A stretch of DNA of 46,324 nt from Bacilli bacterium (GCA_017940265.1 JAGAYY010000014.1:1-46324); one strand, 5' to 3'; counted from the stretch's first letter, positions 35,926 to 46,007 are shown. The notes: generated by a model not told the origin, from the sequence alone. Numbers and translations: made by a program.

Positions 35926-37251
35926 TTACTTTCCTGAGACAGCAATCTTCTTAATTAATAATGATTCAGCGGAAACACCTGAAGGTGAAACAGTGACATC
36001 GTTACCAACTTCTAAGACATCTTTGAAGATTTCTAATAAGTTACCAGAAACAGTAATTAAATCTAATGGTTTGCCTTTCTTACCATTTTCAATCATGAAA
36101 CCAGTGGATTGAAGTGAGAAGTTACCAGATTGTGGATTTAAACCTGCGTGTAAACCAGAAACATCAGTAATATAAACACCATTACCAACTTCTTCGAATA
36201 ATTGATCTAATGGCTTCTTACCTGGTTTAAGTGATAAGAAGGAAGAAGCAATGCCGCGTTTAGAACCACCACCATAGCCATTACCGGTTGTTTGCACACC
36301 CGCTTTAGCAGCAGTGGTTAAGTTATATAAATATGTTTCTAATCTACCATTTTTGATGATTGGTTTATTGTATGTAGCAACACCTTCATCATCAAACCAT
36401 CTAGCAAAGACATTTTTTTGAAGTGGTTTATCTTCAATAGTGACTTTACTTGAAGCAATCTTTTGACCAATCTTACCAATGAATAAAGAAGAATTCTTTT
36501 GGACTTCTTCTGCGTTAGCGTGGCCAATATAGGCTCTCATTAAACTTGTGACAACATCTGGATGTAAGACTGCTTTATATTTGTTAGATTCACAGGCTTC
36601 ACCACCTAATTGATCAACAGTTAATTTAACAATCTTTTTAGCGAATTCTTCAGGATTGAATTCTTCAAATTTATTACCTAAGAAGAAATCATAACCAGAT
36701 TTTGTTTGCTCACCTTCTTTAGCGACGCATTGTCCAACGAATGTGAAATAGTTAGCTTTTTGCACTAAGTTAAGACCATTAGAGTTCACTAATGTGTGCT
36801 TTTCAGTGGATTCGCTATATTCAGTGCCCGCGACTTCCACAATACGTTTATCAATACCCTTTAAGGCTTTTTCTAAAGCATAGAGGTTCTTCATCTTTTC
36901 ATCGATGGAGACTTTTTCTAAGTCTTTATTATAGGTATTAACTTTGTGGTATTTTTCACTACCTTTAAAGATAAAGATAGGATCATCATTTTCAATGACT
37001 TTGGCGTTAGCGACGATTTCTTTAACTAACCAAGCCGCTTTATCTTTATTCCAAACATCACATGACGCAGAACCACATTTACCATTTAAGATACCTCTAG
37101 CCACGATTGCGTAGCCATTATTATCTTTATATTCATCGACTTCTCCATGGAATAAGGAGATATTTAAACTATGGAATTCGGAAATAGAGAGTTCAACTTG
37201 TTCTAGTCCCGCTTCTTTTGCTAAAGCAAAAAACTTATCATATTTACCCAT
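35926..37251 (-). CDS. tldE: TldE/PmbA-like metalloprotease subunit
   Basis: The partner of TldD. Together they form a hollow protease that digests unfolded peptides and matures some ribosomal peptide antibiotics. It has 441 residues. It lacks the HExxxH zinc motif, as expected for the TldE side, and has the family pattern in KNVFARWFDDEGVAT, TTGNGYGGGSKRGIASS, NGVYITDVSGLHAGLNPQSGNFSLQSTGFMIENGK (in part). It begins one base after the tldD stop codon. Confidence 0.92.
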   Translation of the reverse strand: MGKYDKFFALAKEAGLEQVELSISEFHSLNISLFHGEVDEYKDNNGYAIVARGILNGKCGSASCDVWNKDKAAWLVKEIVANAKVIENDDPIFIFKGSEKYHKVNTYNKDLEKVSIDEKMKNLYALEKALKGIDKRIVEVAGTEYSESTEKHTLVNSNGLNLVQKANYFTFVGQCVAKEGEQTKSGYDFFLGNKFEEFNPEEFAKKIVKLTVDQLGGEACESNKYKAVLHPDVVTSLMRAYIGHANAEEVQKNSSLFIGKIGQKIASSKVTIEDKPLQKNVFARWFDDEGVATYNKPIIKNGRLETYLYNLTTAAKAGVQTTGNGYGGGSKRGIASSFLSLKPGKKPLDQLFEEVGNGVYITDVSGLHAGLNPQSGNFSLQSTGFMIENGKKGKPLDLITVSGNLLEIFKDVLEVGNDVTVSPSGVSAESLLIKKIAVSGK

Positions 37252-37252
37252 A

Positions 37253-38659
37253 TTACTTTAATTCTCCTCCTCTACCACCGACAGTGACTTCACTAACTCT
37301 TAATGTTGGTTGACCAACGTTAGTTCTAATAGAACCAGAAGAAGCGCCACACATACCTTGGGCTAAATCTAAGTCGTTAGCAATCATGTCAATTTTCTTT
37401 AAGATTTCAAAGCCTTTACCAATTAAGGTTGCGCCTTTAACTGGTTCAGCGATTTTACCATCTCTAATGATATAAGCTTCTGAACAACCGAAGTTGAATT
37501 CACCAGTTGTTGGATCAACAGAACCACCGTTAAAACCAACAGCGTATAAGCCTAATTTAGTGGCTTTAATGATTTCTTCTGGTGTGCTCTTACCATTACA
37601 GATATAGGTATTAGACATACGAGATGTTGGAATAAAGCGGTAGTTTTGTCTACGGCAAGCACCGTTACCATTTCTTTCCATACGACGACCATTTAAGTCA
37701 TCAATCATATAGTCATTGAGTTTACCGTTTTTAATAAGTAATCTCTTACTACCTAAATTACCTTCATCATCGATATCAATTGAACCCCATTCACCAGGAA
37801 TAGTGGAGTCATCCACAGCACTGACGATTGGAGAAGCAATATAATCACCAATCTTATTTTCTGAGAAACAAGATAAGCCTTTAGCGACTGCGCTTGCTTC
37901 TAATGGGTGACCACAAGATTCATGGAATAAGACACCACCCCAACCATTACCAATAACAACTGGCATTTTGCCACTTGGACATTCTGCGGCTGTTAACATC
38001 TTGAGAGCAGTTTCTGCGGCTTTTCTAGCTGTTTTTCTTGGATTAACTTTTTCAGTTCTGAAATAGTCGATAGCGTGTTGTGCACCAGGACCTTCAAAAC
38101 CTGTTTCAAAACCATTTTGATCTGCAGCGATAACTTGGAAAGCCATTCTACCGAATTCAGTAGTGCGCTTAAACCATTTTTCTTTAGAATTAAATACTGC
38201 GACAAAACGTTTATTATCAGCGAAGCTACCAAATGTTCTAACAATACGTGGATCTTTTAAGGAATTAATTTCATCAATACCTTCACGAATTAACGCAATC
38301 TTTTCTTCCACTGGAACATCATCATAACTACGTGTCACTGGGTTACGATTCTTACATTTGATCATGTCCAATTTGTTAACAGTAATTAATCTCTTATCGT
38401 GGAATGATTTGTTAAGGGAATTGGCTAACGCTAATAAACCTTTCTTTGTTAAATCATTAGTATATCCATACACGCATTGGTTATTTTTAAGTAAACGCAA
38501 ACCAACACCACATAAGGAATTAGAGCTACTTGTTTCTACTTTACCGTTTTCAATTAAGACTGAGTGAGCACTGCTATCTTCATAAAAGATTTCAGCATAA
38601 TCCGCACCAGTTTCTAAAGCGGTATTGAGTACTTCAATAGCTAACTTTTTACTAATCAT
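37253..38659 (-). CDS. tldD: TldD-like zinc metalloprotease subunit
   Basis: The catalytic subunit of the TldD/TldE protease. It has 468 residues. The zinc motif HESCGH (His246, Glu247, His251) is complete and embedded in GGVLFHESCGHPLEA. The third-ligand region CGASSGSIRTNVGQPTLRVSEVTVGG is near the C-terminus (seen in part). AAGGAGG precedes the ATG. It is the first gene of a two-gene operon read toward the endonuclease. No modified-peptide gene was seen nearby, so a general housekeeping role is as likely as peptide maturation. Confidence 0.94.
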   Translation of the reverse strand: MISKKLAIEVLNTALETGADYAEIFYEDSSAHSVLIENGKVETSSSNSLCGVGLRLLKNNQCVYGYTNDLTKKGLLALANSLNKSFHDKRLITVNKLDMIKCKNRNPVTRSYDDVPVEEKIALIREGIDEINSLKDPRIVRTFGSFADNKRFVAVFNSKEKWFKRTTEFGRMAFQVIAADQNGFETGFEGPGAQHAIDYFRTEKVNPRKTARKAAETALKMLTAAECPSGKMPVVIGNGWGGVLFHESCGHPLEASAVAKGLSCFSENKIGDYIASPIVSAVDDSTIPGEWGSIDIDDEGNLGSKRLLIKNGKLNDYMIDDLNGRRMERNGNGACRRQNYRFIPTSRMSNTYICNGKSTPEEIIKATKLGLYAVGFNGGSVDPTTGEFNFGCSEAYIIRDGKIAEPVKGATLIGKGFEILKKIDMIANDLDLAQGMCGASSGSIRTNVGQPTLRVSEVTVGGRGGELK

Positions 38660-38709
38660 ATATATACCTCCTTTGTTACTTAATGTTTTCTAACTGAGGC
38701 AATATTACC

Positions 38710-38727
38710 ATAATTCGAGTGAATTAT
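38710..38727. repeat. 7-bp inverted repeat upstream of tldD
   Basis: ATAATTC (38710-38716), GAGT, GAATTAT (38721-38727) form a perfect inverted repeat ~50 bases before the tldD ATG, in the region where its promoter should lie. It is a candidate operator. Confidence 0.45.
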
Positions 38728-38944
38728 GATACCAAAACGACTCAAGTTGACAAAATGACCACTAAAGTTTCCTCGCGTATATATAAATAAGGATATATAG
38801 TAGTGGATATTCTCTATAAATAACGTTGAAGGATAAGAACATTAAGGTTTCATAATCGATATTTTGTGCTTTATTATCAATTATCTTAACTCCATCAAAA
38901 AATATAACTTTTAAAAAAGTGTGAAAGTATCGTAATAAAATAAT

Positions 38945-39035
38945 CATTTTTTAATCAAAAAATGCATTTTTGCAATTTTTTCTACCAAAAAGATAGTTGA
39001 ACTATCAAAATAATAAAAAACCACTAATTGTAGTG
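38945..39035. repeat. Cluster of palindromes in the tldD-oppB gap
   Basis: The 552-base gap contains several perfect palindromes: CATTTTTT/AAAAAATG (38945-38964), overlapping AAAAATGCATTTTT (38958-38971); GATAGTTGAACTATC (38992-39006); and CACTA/TAGTG (39022-39035). CTTTTATAAAAG follows at 39079-39090. They lie just upstream of the opp promoter. No convincing gene was found in 38660-39211. Confidence 0.5.
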
Positions 39036-39105
39036 TATTTTAATAAAACGTTATATTTATAAAATATAAACAAAAAAGCTTTTATAAAAGTTCTAGCAAA
39101 GGTGG

Positions 39106-39135
39106 TTGACTGGTTAAAAATTTGCTCGTTAAAAT
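39106..39135 (+). promoter_or_regulatory. Promoter of the opp operon
   Basis: TTGACT (39106-39111) and TAAAAT (39130-39135) are 18 bases apart, each five of six to consensus. The predicted start leaves a leader of ~70 bases before oppB. The nearest ribosome-like AAGGA (39191-39195) is 16 bases from the oppB ATG, unusually far. Confidence 0.65.
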
Positions 39136-39211
39136 AGACGCAATTTTATTCACGCAGTTGCGCTAAGCATATGCATATAAAAGAAAAAGAAAGGACAAGA
39201 AAACACACGAT

Positions 39212-40147
39212 ATGAATAAGAAGATGGTGTTCTACATTCTTAAAAGAATTGGGTTAGGCATTCTAACTTATCTTATTGTTGTGACAGTTACTTTCTGGGT
39301 CATGCAATTAGTGCCAGGTGGTCCATGGACTAGAGAAAAAGCTCTTAGTGATGCAGTTATCGCCGCTCTTAATCAACGCTATGGTCTTGATCAACCACTA
39401 TTTGTTCAATATCTACGTTACTTAGGCAGAGCAATGATTGGCGACTTCGGTGTTTCCTATTATTACAAAGGTAGAGAAGTTACTGAAATCATCTTCAACG
39501 GCTTTAAATACTCTCTTGGTATTGGCGCCGCTGCTGCAGTATTAGCCTTAATAGTGGGTGTTGCTTTAGGTACATATGCCGCTACTCACCAAAATAAGTT
39601 CTTCGATAGAGCCATCATGGTATTAACAACTGCAAGTGTGGCGATGCCTAGCTTCGTTACTGCTTTAATCCTCTTATATATTTTCGCGGTTAACTTACGT
39701 GTTGTGCCAACAAGTCCTGTTGGTGTTGATGGTATAGGACCGTATATCTTACCTGTTATCGCCGCAAGCTTATATCCAACCGCTTATATTACAAGACTTG
39801 TGAGATCATCTACCTTAGATGTTCTTGGTCAAGATTATATGAGAACCGCTAAATCTAAAGGCTTAAAGCCAGAACGTGTCTTAATGAAACACGGCCTTAG
39901 AAACTCAGTGACACCAGTTATTACATACTTTGGCCCAATGTTTGCCTCAATTATTACTGGTTCATTAGTTATTGAAAAAGTCTATCAACTACCAGGTGTT
40001 GGTAGAGAATTTATTAGATCAATTCAAAATCGTGACTACCCACTCATTATGGGTACAACTTGCTTATTAGCGTTATTACTAATCATCTTCACGTTGGCTA
40101 GTGATATCGCCTATATAATCGTCAATCCTCGTGTTGACTTTGATTAG
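39212..40147 (+). CDS. oppB: Oligopeptide ABC transporter permease OppB
   Basis: One of the two membrane subunits of a peptide importer. It has 311 residues and six hydrophobic segments. The N-terminal FYILKRIGLGILTYLIVVTVTF and LVPGGPW are typical of OppB/DppB. The cytoplasmic coupling motif is in DYMRTAKSKGLKPERVLMKHGLRN (EAA loop, in part). The tail ends VNPRVDFD, as in the family. The ATG at 39212 lacks a well-spaced ribosome site; an internal ATG at 39224 is no better. Confidence 0.93.
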   Translation: MNKKMVFYILKRIGLGILTYLIVVTVTFWVMQLVPGGPWTREKALSDAVIAALNQRYGLDQPLFVQYLRYLGRAMIGDFGVSYYYKGREVTEIIFNGFKYSLGIGAAAAVLALIVGVALGTYAATHQNKFFDRAIMVLTTASVAMPSFVTALILLYIFAVNLRVVPTSPVGVDGIGPYILPVIAASLYPTAYITRLVRSSTLDVLGQDYMRTAKSKGLKPERVLMKHGLRNSVTPVITYFGPMFASIITGSLVIEKVYQLPGVGREFIRSIQNRDYPLIMGTTCLLALLLIIFTLASDIAYIIVNPRVDFD

Positions 40148-40166
40148 AAAGGAGGAATAAAAGAAC

Positions 40167-41234
40167 ATGAAAAAGAACCCATTAAGTTTCCAAATCGATG
40201 TCGATAAATTTGGTTCTGCTTCTGAAAGTGAAAAAAGAAGCACTAATTTAATGCGTCCTAATTCCACGTTCTTTATGGATGGTGTTAGAAGATTCATTAA
40301 GAATCCTGTCGCTATGGTTTCCTTCTGTTTCATCGTTATTTTATTAATCATGGTCTTCATCGTTCCATTATTCTATCCATATTCTTATGACGAAGTCATT
40401 TGCTATCGTTACGTTGAAAGACCTGATCCTTCATTCAATAGATTAATGCCATTTACATTTGCACAAGCGGAAAAAGACGCTATAGCTAATGGTGTTTATG
40501 TTCCTCCACATATCTTTGGTACTGACTCTAACGGTCACGATTACTTTATTCGTATCTTAGTTGGCGCTAGAACAAGCTTAATTGTTGGCTTCTTCGCTGC
40601 AGCGATTGTCTTAATCATCGGTGGTACAATTGGTGCTTTATGTGGCTTTATTGGTGGCAAGTTTGATCTTATAGTCATGAGAATTGTTGATGTTATCTAT
40701 TCCTTACCAGATATCTTAATTATCATTCTCTTATCAGCGACATTATCCGCAGTGTTTGATGGTAATCAAGGTGGTGCTTTAGCACAACTTGGTTCTGGTT
40801 TCGTTGCTATCTTTGTTGTATTTGCCCTTCTTTATTGGGTAGGTATGGCAAGACTAGTTAGAGGCCAAGTCCTTGCTTTAAGAAAACAAGAATATGTTAT
40901 GGCGGCACGCGCTAATGGTGCGGGTACTGGCAGAATCATCTTAAAGCACTTAATTCCTAACACCATGAGTGTCATCATCATCTCCGCGGCATTACAAATC
41001 CCAAGTGCGATTTTCACTGAATCCTTCCTCTCTTACTTAGGATTAGGTGTTAAATATCCAACCCCATCTTTAGGTAGTTTAGCCAGTGATGCTCAATCAT
41101 ACATCGTTGGCAATAATCCTAAAGAACTATTCTTATTCTTAATTCCGGCGATTTCGATTTGTTTAATCGTCTTATCGCTTAATCTTCTCGGCGATGGCTT
41201 AAGAGACGCCTTCGATCCAAAACTTCAGAAATAG
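40167..41234 (+). CDS. oppC: Oligopeptide ABC transporter permease OppC
   Basis: The second membrane subunit. It has 355 residues, with a longer cytoplasmic N-terminus (residues 1-45) before the first membrane segment. The periplasm-side loop ends in HIFGTDSNGHDYFIRILVGARTSL (in part), a strong OppC mark. The EAA loop reads EYVMAARANGAGTGRIILKHLIPN (in part). AAAGGAGG precedes the ATG. OppD begins nine bases after its stop. Confidence 0.94.
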   Translation: MKKNPLSFQIDVDKFGSASESEKRSTNLMRPNSTFFMDGVRRFIKNPVAMVSFCFIVILLIMVFIVPLFYPYSYDEVICYRYVERPDPSFNRLMPFTFAQAEKDAIANGVYVPPHIFGTDSNGHDYFIRILVGARTSLIVGFFAAAIVLIIGGTIGALCGFIGGKFDLIVMRIVDVIYSLPDILIIILLSATLSAVFDGNQGGALAQLGSGFVAIFVVFALLYWVGMARLVRGQVLALRKQEYVMAARANGAGTGRIILKHLIPNTMSVIIISAALQIPSAIFTESFLSYLGLGVKYPTPSLGSLASDAQSYIVGNNPKELFLFLIPAISICLIVLSLNLLGDGLRDAFDPKLQK

Positions 41235-41243
41235 GTGAACGGT

Positions 41244-43001
41244 ATGGCTAGACAATATAAGTTATTAGAAGTTGAAAACCTCAATACATCGTTCAAGATT
41301 GACGCTGGTAAAGTCTTATCCGTCAACGGTGTGTCTTTCACCTTGGAAAAAGGAAAAGTCTTAGGTATCGTTGGTGAATCTGGTTCAGGTAAATCCGTTA
41401 CTGCTTACTCCATCATGGGTATCTTAGATAAAAACGGTAAAGTTGATGGTGGCAAAATTATCTATAACGGTACCGATTTATTAAGAATTTCTGAAAGACA
41501 AATGAGAGATATTCGTGGTAACCGTATCTCTATTATCTTCCAAGATGCGATGACCTCATTAAATCCAACTTGGACAATTGGTAATCAATTAAGAGAAGCA
41601 ATTCTTACACACGCTAGAGATCCAATTGAAGCAGCAGTCTATGACATTAGAAACGCGATTGAAAGTGATGAACAAAGACTTGCCTCTATGAGAAAAGGCA
41701 TTGCTCATCACCCAGATAGCCAAAAGTTAAAAGATGACTATGCGACTATTGAAAAGAAATTAGTGGATGATAAAGCTGCTTTCGAAGTTGAATATAAGAA
41801 AGCTGTTGAACGCTATAAAGTAATGAAAAAGGAAGCGCGTGAGAAATATAAAGCCGCTTTACCACAGTTCAAAGCAATCTATGAAGGTTTCAAAAACGAT
41901 CAATATGACACTAATATTCCTCACTTTGATGAAGAAGTAGTGGATGAAGCTAAGAAGTTAAAAAAGAACATCGAAAAAGCCAACGCTGATTATCCAATCA
42001 AATTAGATAAATACAACCAAGCCTTAGCGAACTTAAATGAATATCAACAATCATTAAAGGCCGCTAAGAAAGATGTTAAGAAAGAGCCTAAGGCCAAAAA
42101 GAAAGAACCAAAGGCAAAAGATGAAAAGCTTTTAGCGCTTCAATCTCAAGTCTCTGAAGCAAAAGCAGAACTCAAAAAAGCTAAGAAAGCAGTATCTAAA
42201 AGCAAGCGCCTATTTAGAAGACATGCTAGAAAAGCTAAGAGATGGTACTACTGGGAATGTATTTCCGAATATAAGGAAACAAAATATTCCGCGAATAAGA
42301 AAGCACTTAAGATGCTTGAAGAAGTTGGTATCACAGAGCCAAAGAAGAGAATGAAACAACACCCATTTGAAATGAGTGGTGGCATGCTCCAAAGAGCAAT
42401 GATTGCGATGGCTTTAGTGGAAAGACCTGACATCTTAATCGCTGATGAACCAACAACCGCGTTAGATGTTACCATCCAAGCCCAAATTCTTGAATTATTA
42501 AAGAAATTACAAAAAGAATATGGCATGGCAATCATTATCATCACTCACGACTTAGGCGTCGTTGCTCAAATCTGTGATGAAGTTGACATCATGTATGCCG
42601 GTAGAATCGTTGAAAGAGGTACCGTGGATGATATCTTCTATAATCCTCAACACGAATACACTAAGGGCTTATTAAATAGTATGCCTAAGCTTGACACAAA
42701 AGGTAAAAGACTTGAACCAATTCAAGGTAACCCAGTTGATCTCTTCTGCTTACCTAAAGGTTGTGCCTTCTCAAGTAGATGTAAAGAATGTATGGAAATC
42801 TGTATTGAGAGATATCCAGAAGAAGTGCAATACGATGAAAAAGGTCACGCCGCTAGTTGCTGGAAGATGATTAAAAAACTCTATGAAGAAGGAAAAATTG
42901 ACATCGTTAACGGTGTACCTGAAGGTAAACCACTAAAGTATAACGGTGCCATTATCGCCAATAAGAAAAAGGAAAGGAGCAAAAATGAACAAAGAAAATA
43001 A
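41244..43001 (+). CDS. oppD: Oligopeptide ABC transporter ATPase OppD with large coiled-coil insertion
   Basis: One of two ATPases driving peptide import. It has 585 residues instead of ~330-360. Walker A (GESGSGKSV), the Q-loop ([12 protein letters not shown]), the signature ([12 protein letters not shown]), Walker B ([12 protein letters not shown]) and the H-loop (ITHDLGVV) are intact, as is the C-terminal Cys motif ([14 protein letters not shown]). Between the Q-loop and the signature, residues ~124-348 form a highly charged Lys/Glu/Ala-rich helical stretch, predicted as coiled coil, with a K-K-E-P-K-A-K repeat. The insertion is in frame and uses the same codons as its surroundings. I start at ATG 41244 (AGGTGA five bases upstream). 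It overlaps oppF by 17 bases. Confidence 0.93.
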   Translation: MARQYKLLEVENLNTSFKIDAGKVLSVNGVSFTLEKGKVLGIVGESGSGKSVTAYSIMGILDKNGKVDGGKIIYNGTDLLRISERQMRDIRGNRISIIFQDAMTSLNPTWTIGNQLREAILTHARDPIEAAVYDIRNAIESDEQRLASMRKGIAHHPDSQKLKDDYATIEKKLVDDKAAFEVEYKKAVERYKVMKKEAREKYKAALPQFKAIYEGFKNDQYDTNIPHFDEEVVDEAKKLKKNIEKANADYPIKLDKYNQALANLNEYQQSLKAAKKDVKKEPKAKKKEPKAKDEKLLALQSQVSEAKAELKKAKKAVSKSKRLFRRHARKAKRWYYWECISEYKETKYSANKKALKMLEEVGITEPKKRMKQHPFEMSGGMLQRAMIAMALVERPDILIADEPTTALDVTIQAQILELLKKLQKEYGMAIIIITHDLGVVAQICDEVDIMYAGRIVERGTVDDIFYNPQHEYTKGLLNSMPKLDTKGKRLEPIQGNPVDLFCLPKGCAFSSRCKECMEICIERYPEEVQYDEKGHAASCWKMIKKLYEEGKIDIVNGVPEGKPLKYNGAIIANKKKERSKNEQRK

Positions 43002-44061
43002 AGAACAATTTGATAAAGATATCAATCGTGATCCTAATCAAGATTTGTCTTTATTAGATGAAGAAGTCAAAAGAGTCGATCACGACATCAAAGATGACGA
43101 CTACATTCTTGAAGTTAAAAACCTCAAGATGTATTTCCCAATTGCGACTTCTGTCTTTAAAACTGTTCCTTTAAAAGCGGTCGATGACGTCTCTTTCAAG
43201 ATTAGAAGAGGTGAGACATTAGGCCTAGTTGGCGAATCAGGATGTGGCAAAACTACTTTAGGTAGAACAATCCTTCAACTCTATAAACCAACAAGTGGTG
43301 AAATTATCTTCAACGGCAAACCTGTTAAAGGTAAAGCCGCACTCAGAGAGTTTAGAAAGAAAGCCACAATCGTCTTCCAAGATCCATATTCATCATTGGA
43401 TCCACGTATGACGGTATCTGATATTATTTCCGAACCATTAGAGATTCATAAGATTTATAAGACCAAAGCGGAAAGAGAAAAACGTGTCGCTGAATTAATG
43501 GAAGCTGTTGGTTTAAGTAAAGAACATGCTTCACGTTATGTACACGCATTCTCTGGTGGCCAACGTCAAAGAATCGGTATCGCTAGAGCGTTAGCATCAT
43601 CTCCAGAATTCATTATGTGTGATGAACCAGTCAGCGCTCTCGATGTTTCCATTCAAGCGCAAATCCTTAATACGTTCCAAGATTTGCAAAAACAATTTGG
43701 TTTAACGTATCTATTCGTGGCTCACAACTTATTAGTTGTGAAACACATCTCAGACCGTATTGCAGTCATGTATCTCGGTCACATTGTCGAACTCGCCAAT
43801 TCGCAAGAATTGTACGATAACCCCCTCCATCCATATACGATATCACTCCTATCATCTATACCAGAACCTGATCCAAAGAAAGCCAGGGCCAATAAGAGAC
43901 AGATCTTAGAGGGTGATATACCATCTCCACTTAAAGCTCCAAGCGGTTGCCCGTTCAGAACAAGATGCCCTAAGGCCACACCTGAATGCGCGAACAAACT
44001 TCCAGAATTAAGGGAGATTAGCAAGGAACACTTTGTTGCTTGCCGACTATTCGATGAATAG
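42985..44061 (+). CDS. oppF: Oligopeptide ABC transporter ATPase OppF
   Basis: The second ATPase. It has 358 residues, normal size. Walker [11 protein letters not shown]-loop [12 protein letters not shown], signature [16 protein letters not shown], Walker [13 protein letters not shown] and H-loop VAHNLLVV are complete, and so is the C-terminal [14 protein letters not shown] cluster (possible iron-sulfur or zinc site). An acidic 45-residue N-terminal lead precedes the ABC domain. I use ATG 42985 after AAAGGAG, not the upstream in-frame ATG at 42946. It has no insertion like that in OppD. Confidence 0.94.
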   Translation: MNKENKEQFDKDINRDPNQDLSLLDEEVKRVDHDIKDDDYILEVKNLKMYFPIATSVFKTVPLKAVDDVSFKIRRGETLGLVGESGCGKTTLGRTILQLYKPTSGEIIFNGKPVKGKAALREFRKKATIVFQDPYSSLDPRMTVSDIISEPLEIHKIYKTKAEREKRVAELMEAVGLSKEHASRYVHAFSGGQRQRIGIARALASSPEFIMCDEPVSALDVSIQAQILNTFQDLQKQFGLTYLFVAHNLLVVKHISDRIAVMYLGHIVELANSQELYDNPLHPYTISLLSSIPEPDPKKARANKRQILEGDIPSPLKAPSGCPFRTRCPKATPECANKLPELREISKEHFVACRLFDE

Positions 44062-44073
44062 TCAAATACCATA

Positions 44074-44128
44074 TATAATGCCGAGAGGCTTATATAGGTT
44101 TCTAAAAAGTACAGCGAAGGTGCTTTTT
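44074..44128 (+). promoter_or_regulatory. Internal promoter and attenuator-like hairpin before oppA
   Basis: TATAAT at 44074-44079 is a consensus -10 with no clear -35. It is followed by a stem-loop: AAAAAGTAC (44104-44112) pairs with GTGCTTTTT (44120-44128), with one T/G wobble and a seven-base loop. The T-run ends the stem. The hairpin could stop much of the oppBCDF read-through or protect the 5' end of an oppA mRNA. Confidence 0.5.
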
Positions 44129-44168
44129 GGAAAAAACAAATTCTAATTTCAATAAAGGAGGAAATGCT

Positions 44169-46007
44169 ATGAAAATTAGAAAAAACTCATGGCTCGTTCT
44201 CGCTGGTACAGCGGCTATGGCATTAGCTGCCTGTGGCGGTCCAAAGAGCCAATCTCTTACAGTCTGTTTAGCTAGTGAACCACAATCTCTCGACCCAGCA
44301 TTAAACTCTGCGGTTGACGGTGCCACTATGTTAGTCCACTTAGACAGTGGTCTTTATCGCTATCAAAAGAAAGGTAATGCTCTTGAATTAACTCTCGACT
44401 TAGCCGAAGAGATTTCAAAAGCACAAGCCGAAGTTATCGACCATGAACCAGATGGTGACGGTTGGAAAGAAGTTAAATATCCTAACGGCACAAGATATAC
44501 CGTTAAACTTCGTAAGGGTATTAAATGGTCCGACGGTTCCGCAATTACTGCTGATGACTTCATCTATTCCTGGAACAGAGCTAGTGGTGCTTCCTTAGGC
44601 GGCGACTACTGCTATATGTTCGAACAAATCGCTGATGGCGTTGCCCATGAAACTGATGACGAAGCCTATCCATCACTTGCACTTAAGAAAGTAGACGACA
44701 GTACATTCACTTTCGACGTGATGGTTGACGTTCCATTCATGGATCAACTCTTAGCCTTCCCAACATACTTCCCAGTCCAAAAAGCGGCTATTGACGCTAA
44801 CGACAAAGAAGAAGCTGGCACATGGGCTACAAATCCATCCACATTCGTTTCTTGTGGTGCTTACAAGATGTCCGCTTGGGAACACAACTCCTACATCACA
44901 CTTGTTAAGAATCCTAACTACTGGGATGCCAAGAACATTAAATTAGACAAGATTACCTTCGCACTTTCTGATGATGATAATGCTATGTTGGCTTCTTATA
45001 AGTCAGGCGAATATCAAATGATCGACAGTGTTCCAAATGAACAAATCGACACATTAAAGAAGGACTACCCAAATGAATTTGTTATCGCTGGTCAAATGGG
45101 TACATACTACATCTCATTCAACGTTAACTCCAAAGTCTTTGAAAAAGCTGCTGACGAAGCTGCTAGAGCTAAAGTTAGAAGAGCGTTAGGTTTATTCATC
45201 GACAGAGAATACATCGTTAAAGAAATTGGTAAAGCTGGCCAAATCCCAGCCAACGCCTTCGTCTCCGCAGGTTTAAGTGACCCAGCCGGTGGTGAATTCG
45301 TTGATCACAACGGTACAAAACGTGATGGCAAAGGCTATTACGACAAGGGTGAAACTGATGAAGCTTATGCCGCTAACGTCGCTGAAGGTGTTGCTTTATT
45401 AAAAGAAGTTGGCTATGCCTATGATGAAGCTCAAAAGAAATTCACAGACTTCCCAGCCTTCAAGTATTTATACAATACTTCTTCAGGTCACCAAGCCATT
45501 GCTGAAAACGTCAGAGACACATTAGCAAGATATGGTATTACTGTTAATCTTGAAAACCAAGACTGGAGCCAATTCTTACAAACCAGAAAACAAGGTAACT
45601 ACGATGTTGCCCGTAATGGTTGGATTGCTGACTACGATGATCCATCTTCATACTTAACAATGTGGACCACCGTTTCCGGTAACAATGACTGCCAATTCGG
45701 TAGAGGTGATCACGCAAATGCCGCTATCTATGAAGCAGACTTAAATAACAACGGCACAATCGAAGACAATGAAAAAGGTCTCACATGGGCTCAATCATAT
45801 GACGTTTTAATGAACAACGCTGCTAAAGAAACAGATGCTAATAAGAGATTCCAAATCTTACACGCTGCTGAAGACGTCTTAATGTCCACAGGTGCTATCT
45901 GCCCAATCTACTACTACACAGATATTTATATGCTCAAGGATAACGTCGAAGGATTCTTCTCCTCACCATTAGGTTACAAATTCTTCATGTACTGCAACGT
46001 TAAATAA
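44169..46007 (+). CDS. oppA: Oligopeptide-binding lipoprotein OppA
   Basis: The extracellular peptide-binding component. It has 612 residues (family 5 solute-binding protein). The lipoprotein signal ends at Cys22 (L-A-A-C). Family marks are ASEPQSLDPALNSAVDGATML, YTVKLRKGIKWSDGSAITADDFIYSW (in part) and the C-terminal NGWIADYDDPSSYLTMW. AAAGGAGG lies seven bases before ATG 44169; an in-frame ATG at 44127 would disrupt the signal peptide. Placing the binding protein last in the operon, behind its own -10 and hairpin, suggests separately tuned expression. A strong terminator follows. Confidence 0.95.
   Translation: MKIRKNSWLVLAGTAAMALAACGGPKSQSLTVCLASEPQSLDPALNSAVDGATMLVHLDSGLYRYQKKGNALELTLDLAEEISKAQAEVIDHEPDGDGWKEVKYPNGTRYTVKLRKGIKWSDGSAITADDFIYSWNRASGASLGGDYCYMFEQIADGVAHETDDEAYPSLALKKVDDSTFTFDVMVDVPFMDQLLAFPTYFPVQKAAIDANDKEEAGTWATNPSTFVSCGAYKMSAWEHNSYITLVKNPNYWDAKNIKLDKITFALSDDDNAMLASYKSGEYQMIDSVPNEQIDTLKKDYPNEFVIAGQMGTYYISFNVNSKVFEKAADEAARAKVRRALGLFIDREYIVKEIGKAGQIPANAFVSAGLSDPAGGEFVDHNGTKRDGKGYYDKGETDEAYAANVAEGVALLKEVGYAYDEAQKKFTDFPAFKYLYNTSSGHQAIAENVRDTLARYGITVNLENQDWSQFLQTRKQGNYDVARNGWIADYDDPSSYLTMWTTVSGNNDCQFGRGDHANAAIYEADLNNNGTIEDNEKGLTWAQSYDVLMNNAAKETDANKRFQILHAAEDVLMSTGAICPIYYYTDIYMLKDNVEGFFSSPLGYKFFMYCNVK

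Noticed and set aside
34373-38659. Horizontal transfer of the reverse-oriented nuclease and tldDE block
   Set aside because: Codon use and base composition look the same as in the neighbours by eye, and no mobile-element ends or target repeats flank the block.
38762-38947. Minus-strand 61-codon frame in the tldD-oppB gap
   Set aside because: Low-complexity hydrophobic sequence in AT-rich DNA, no ribosome site, and its start lies in the palindrome cluster.
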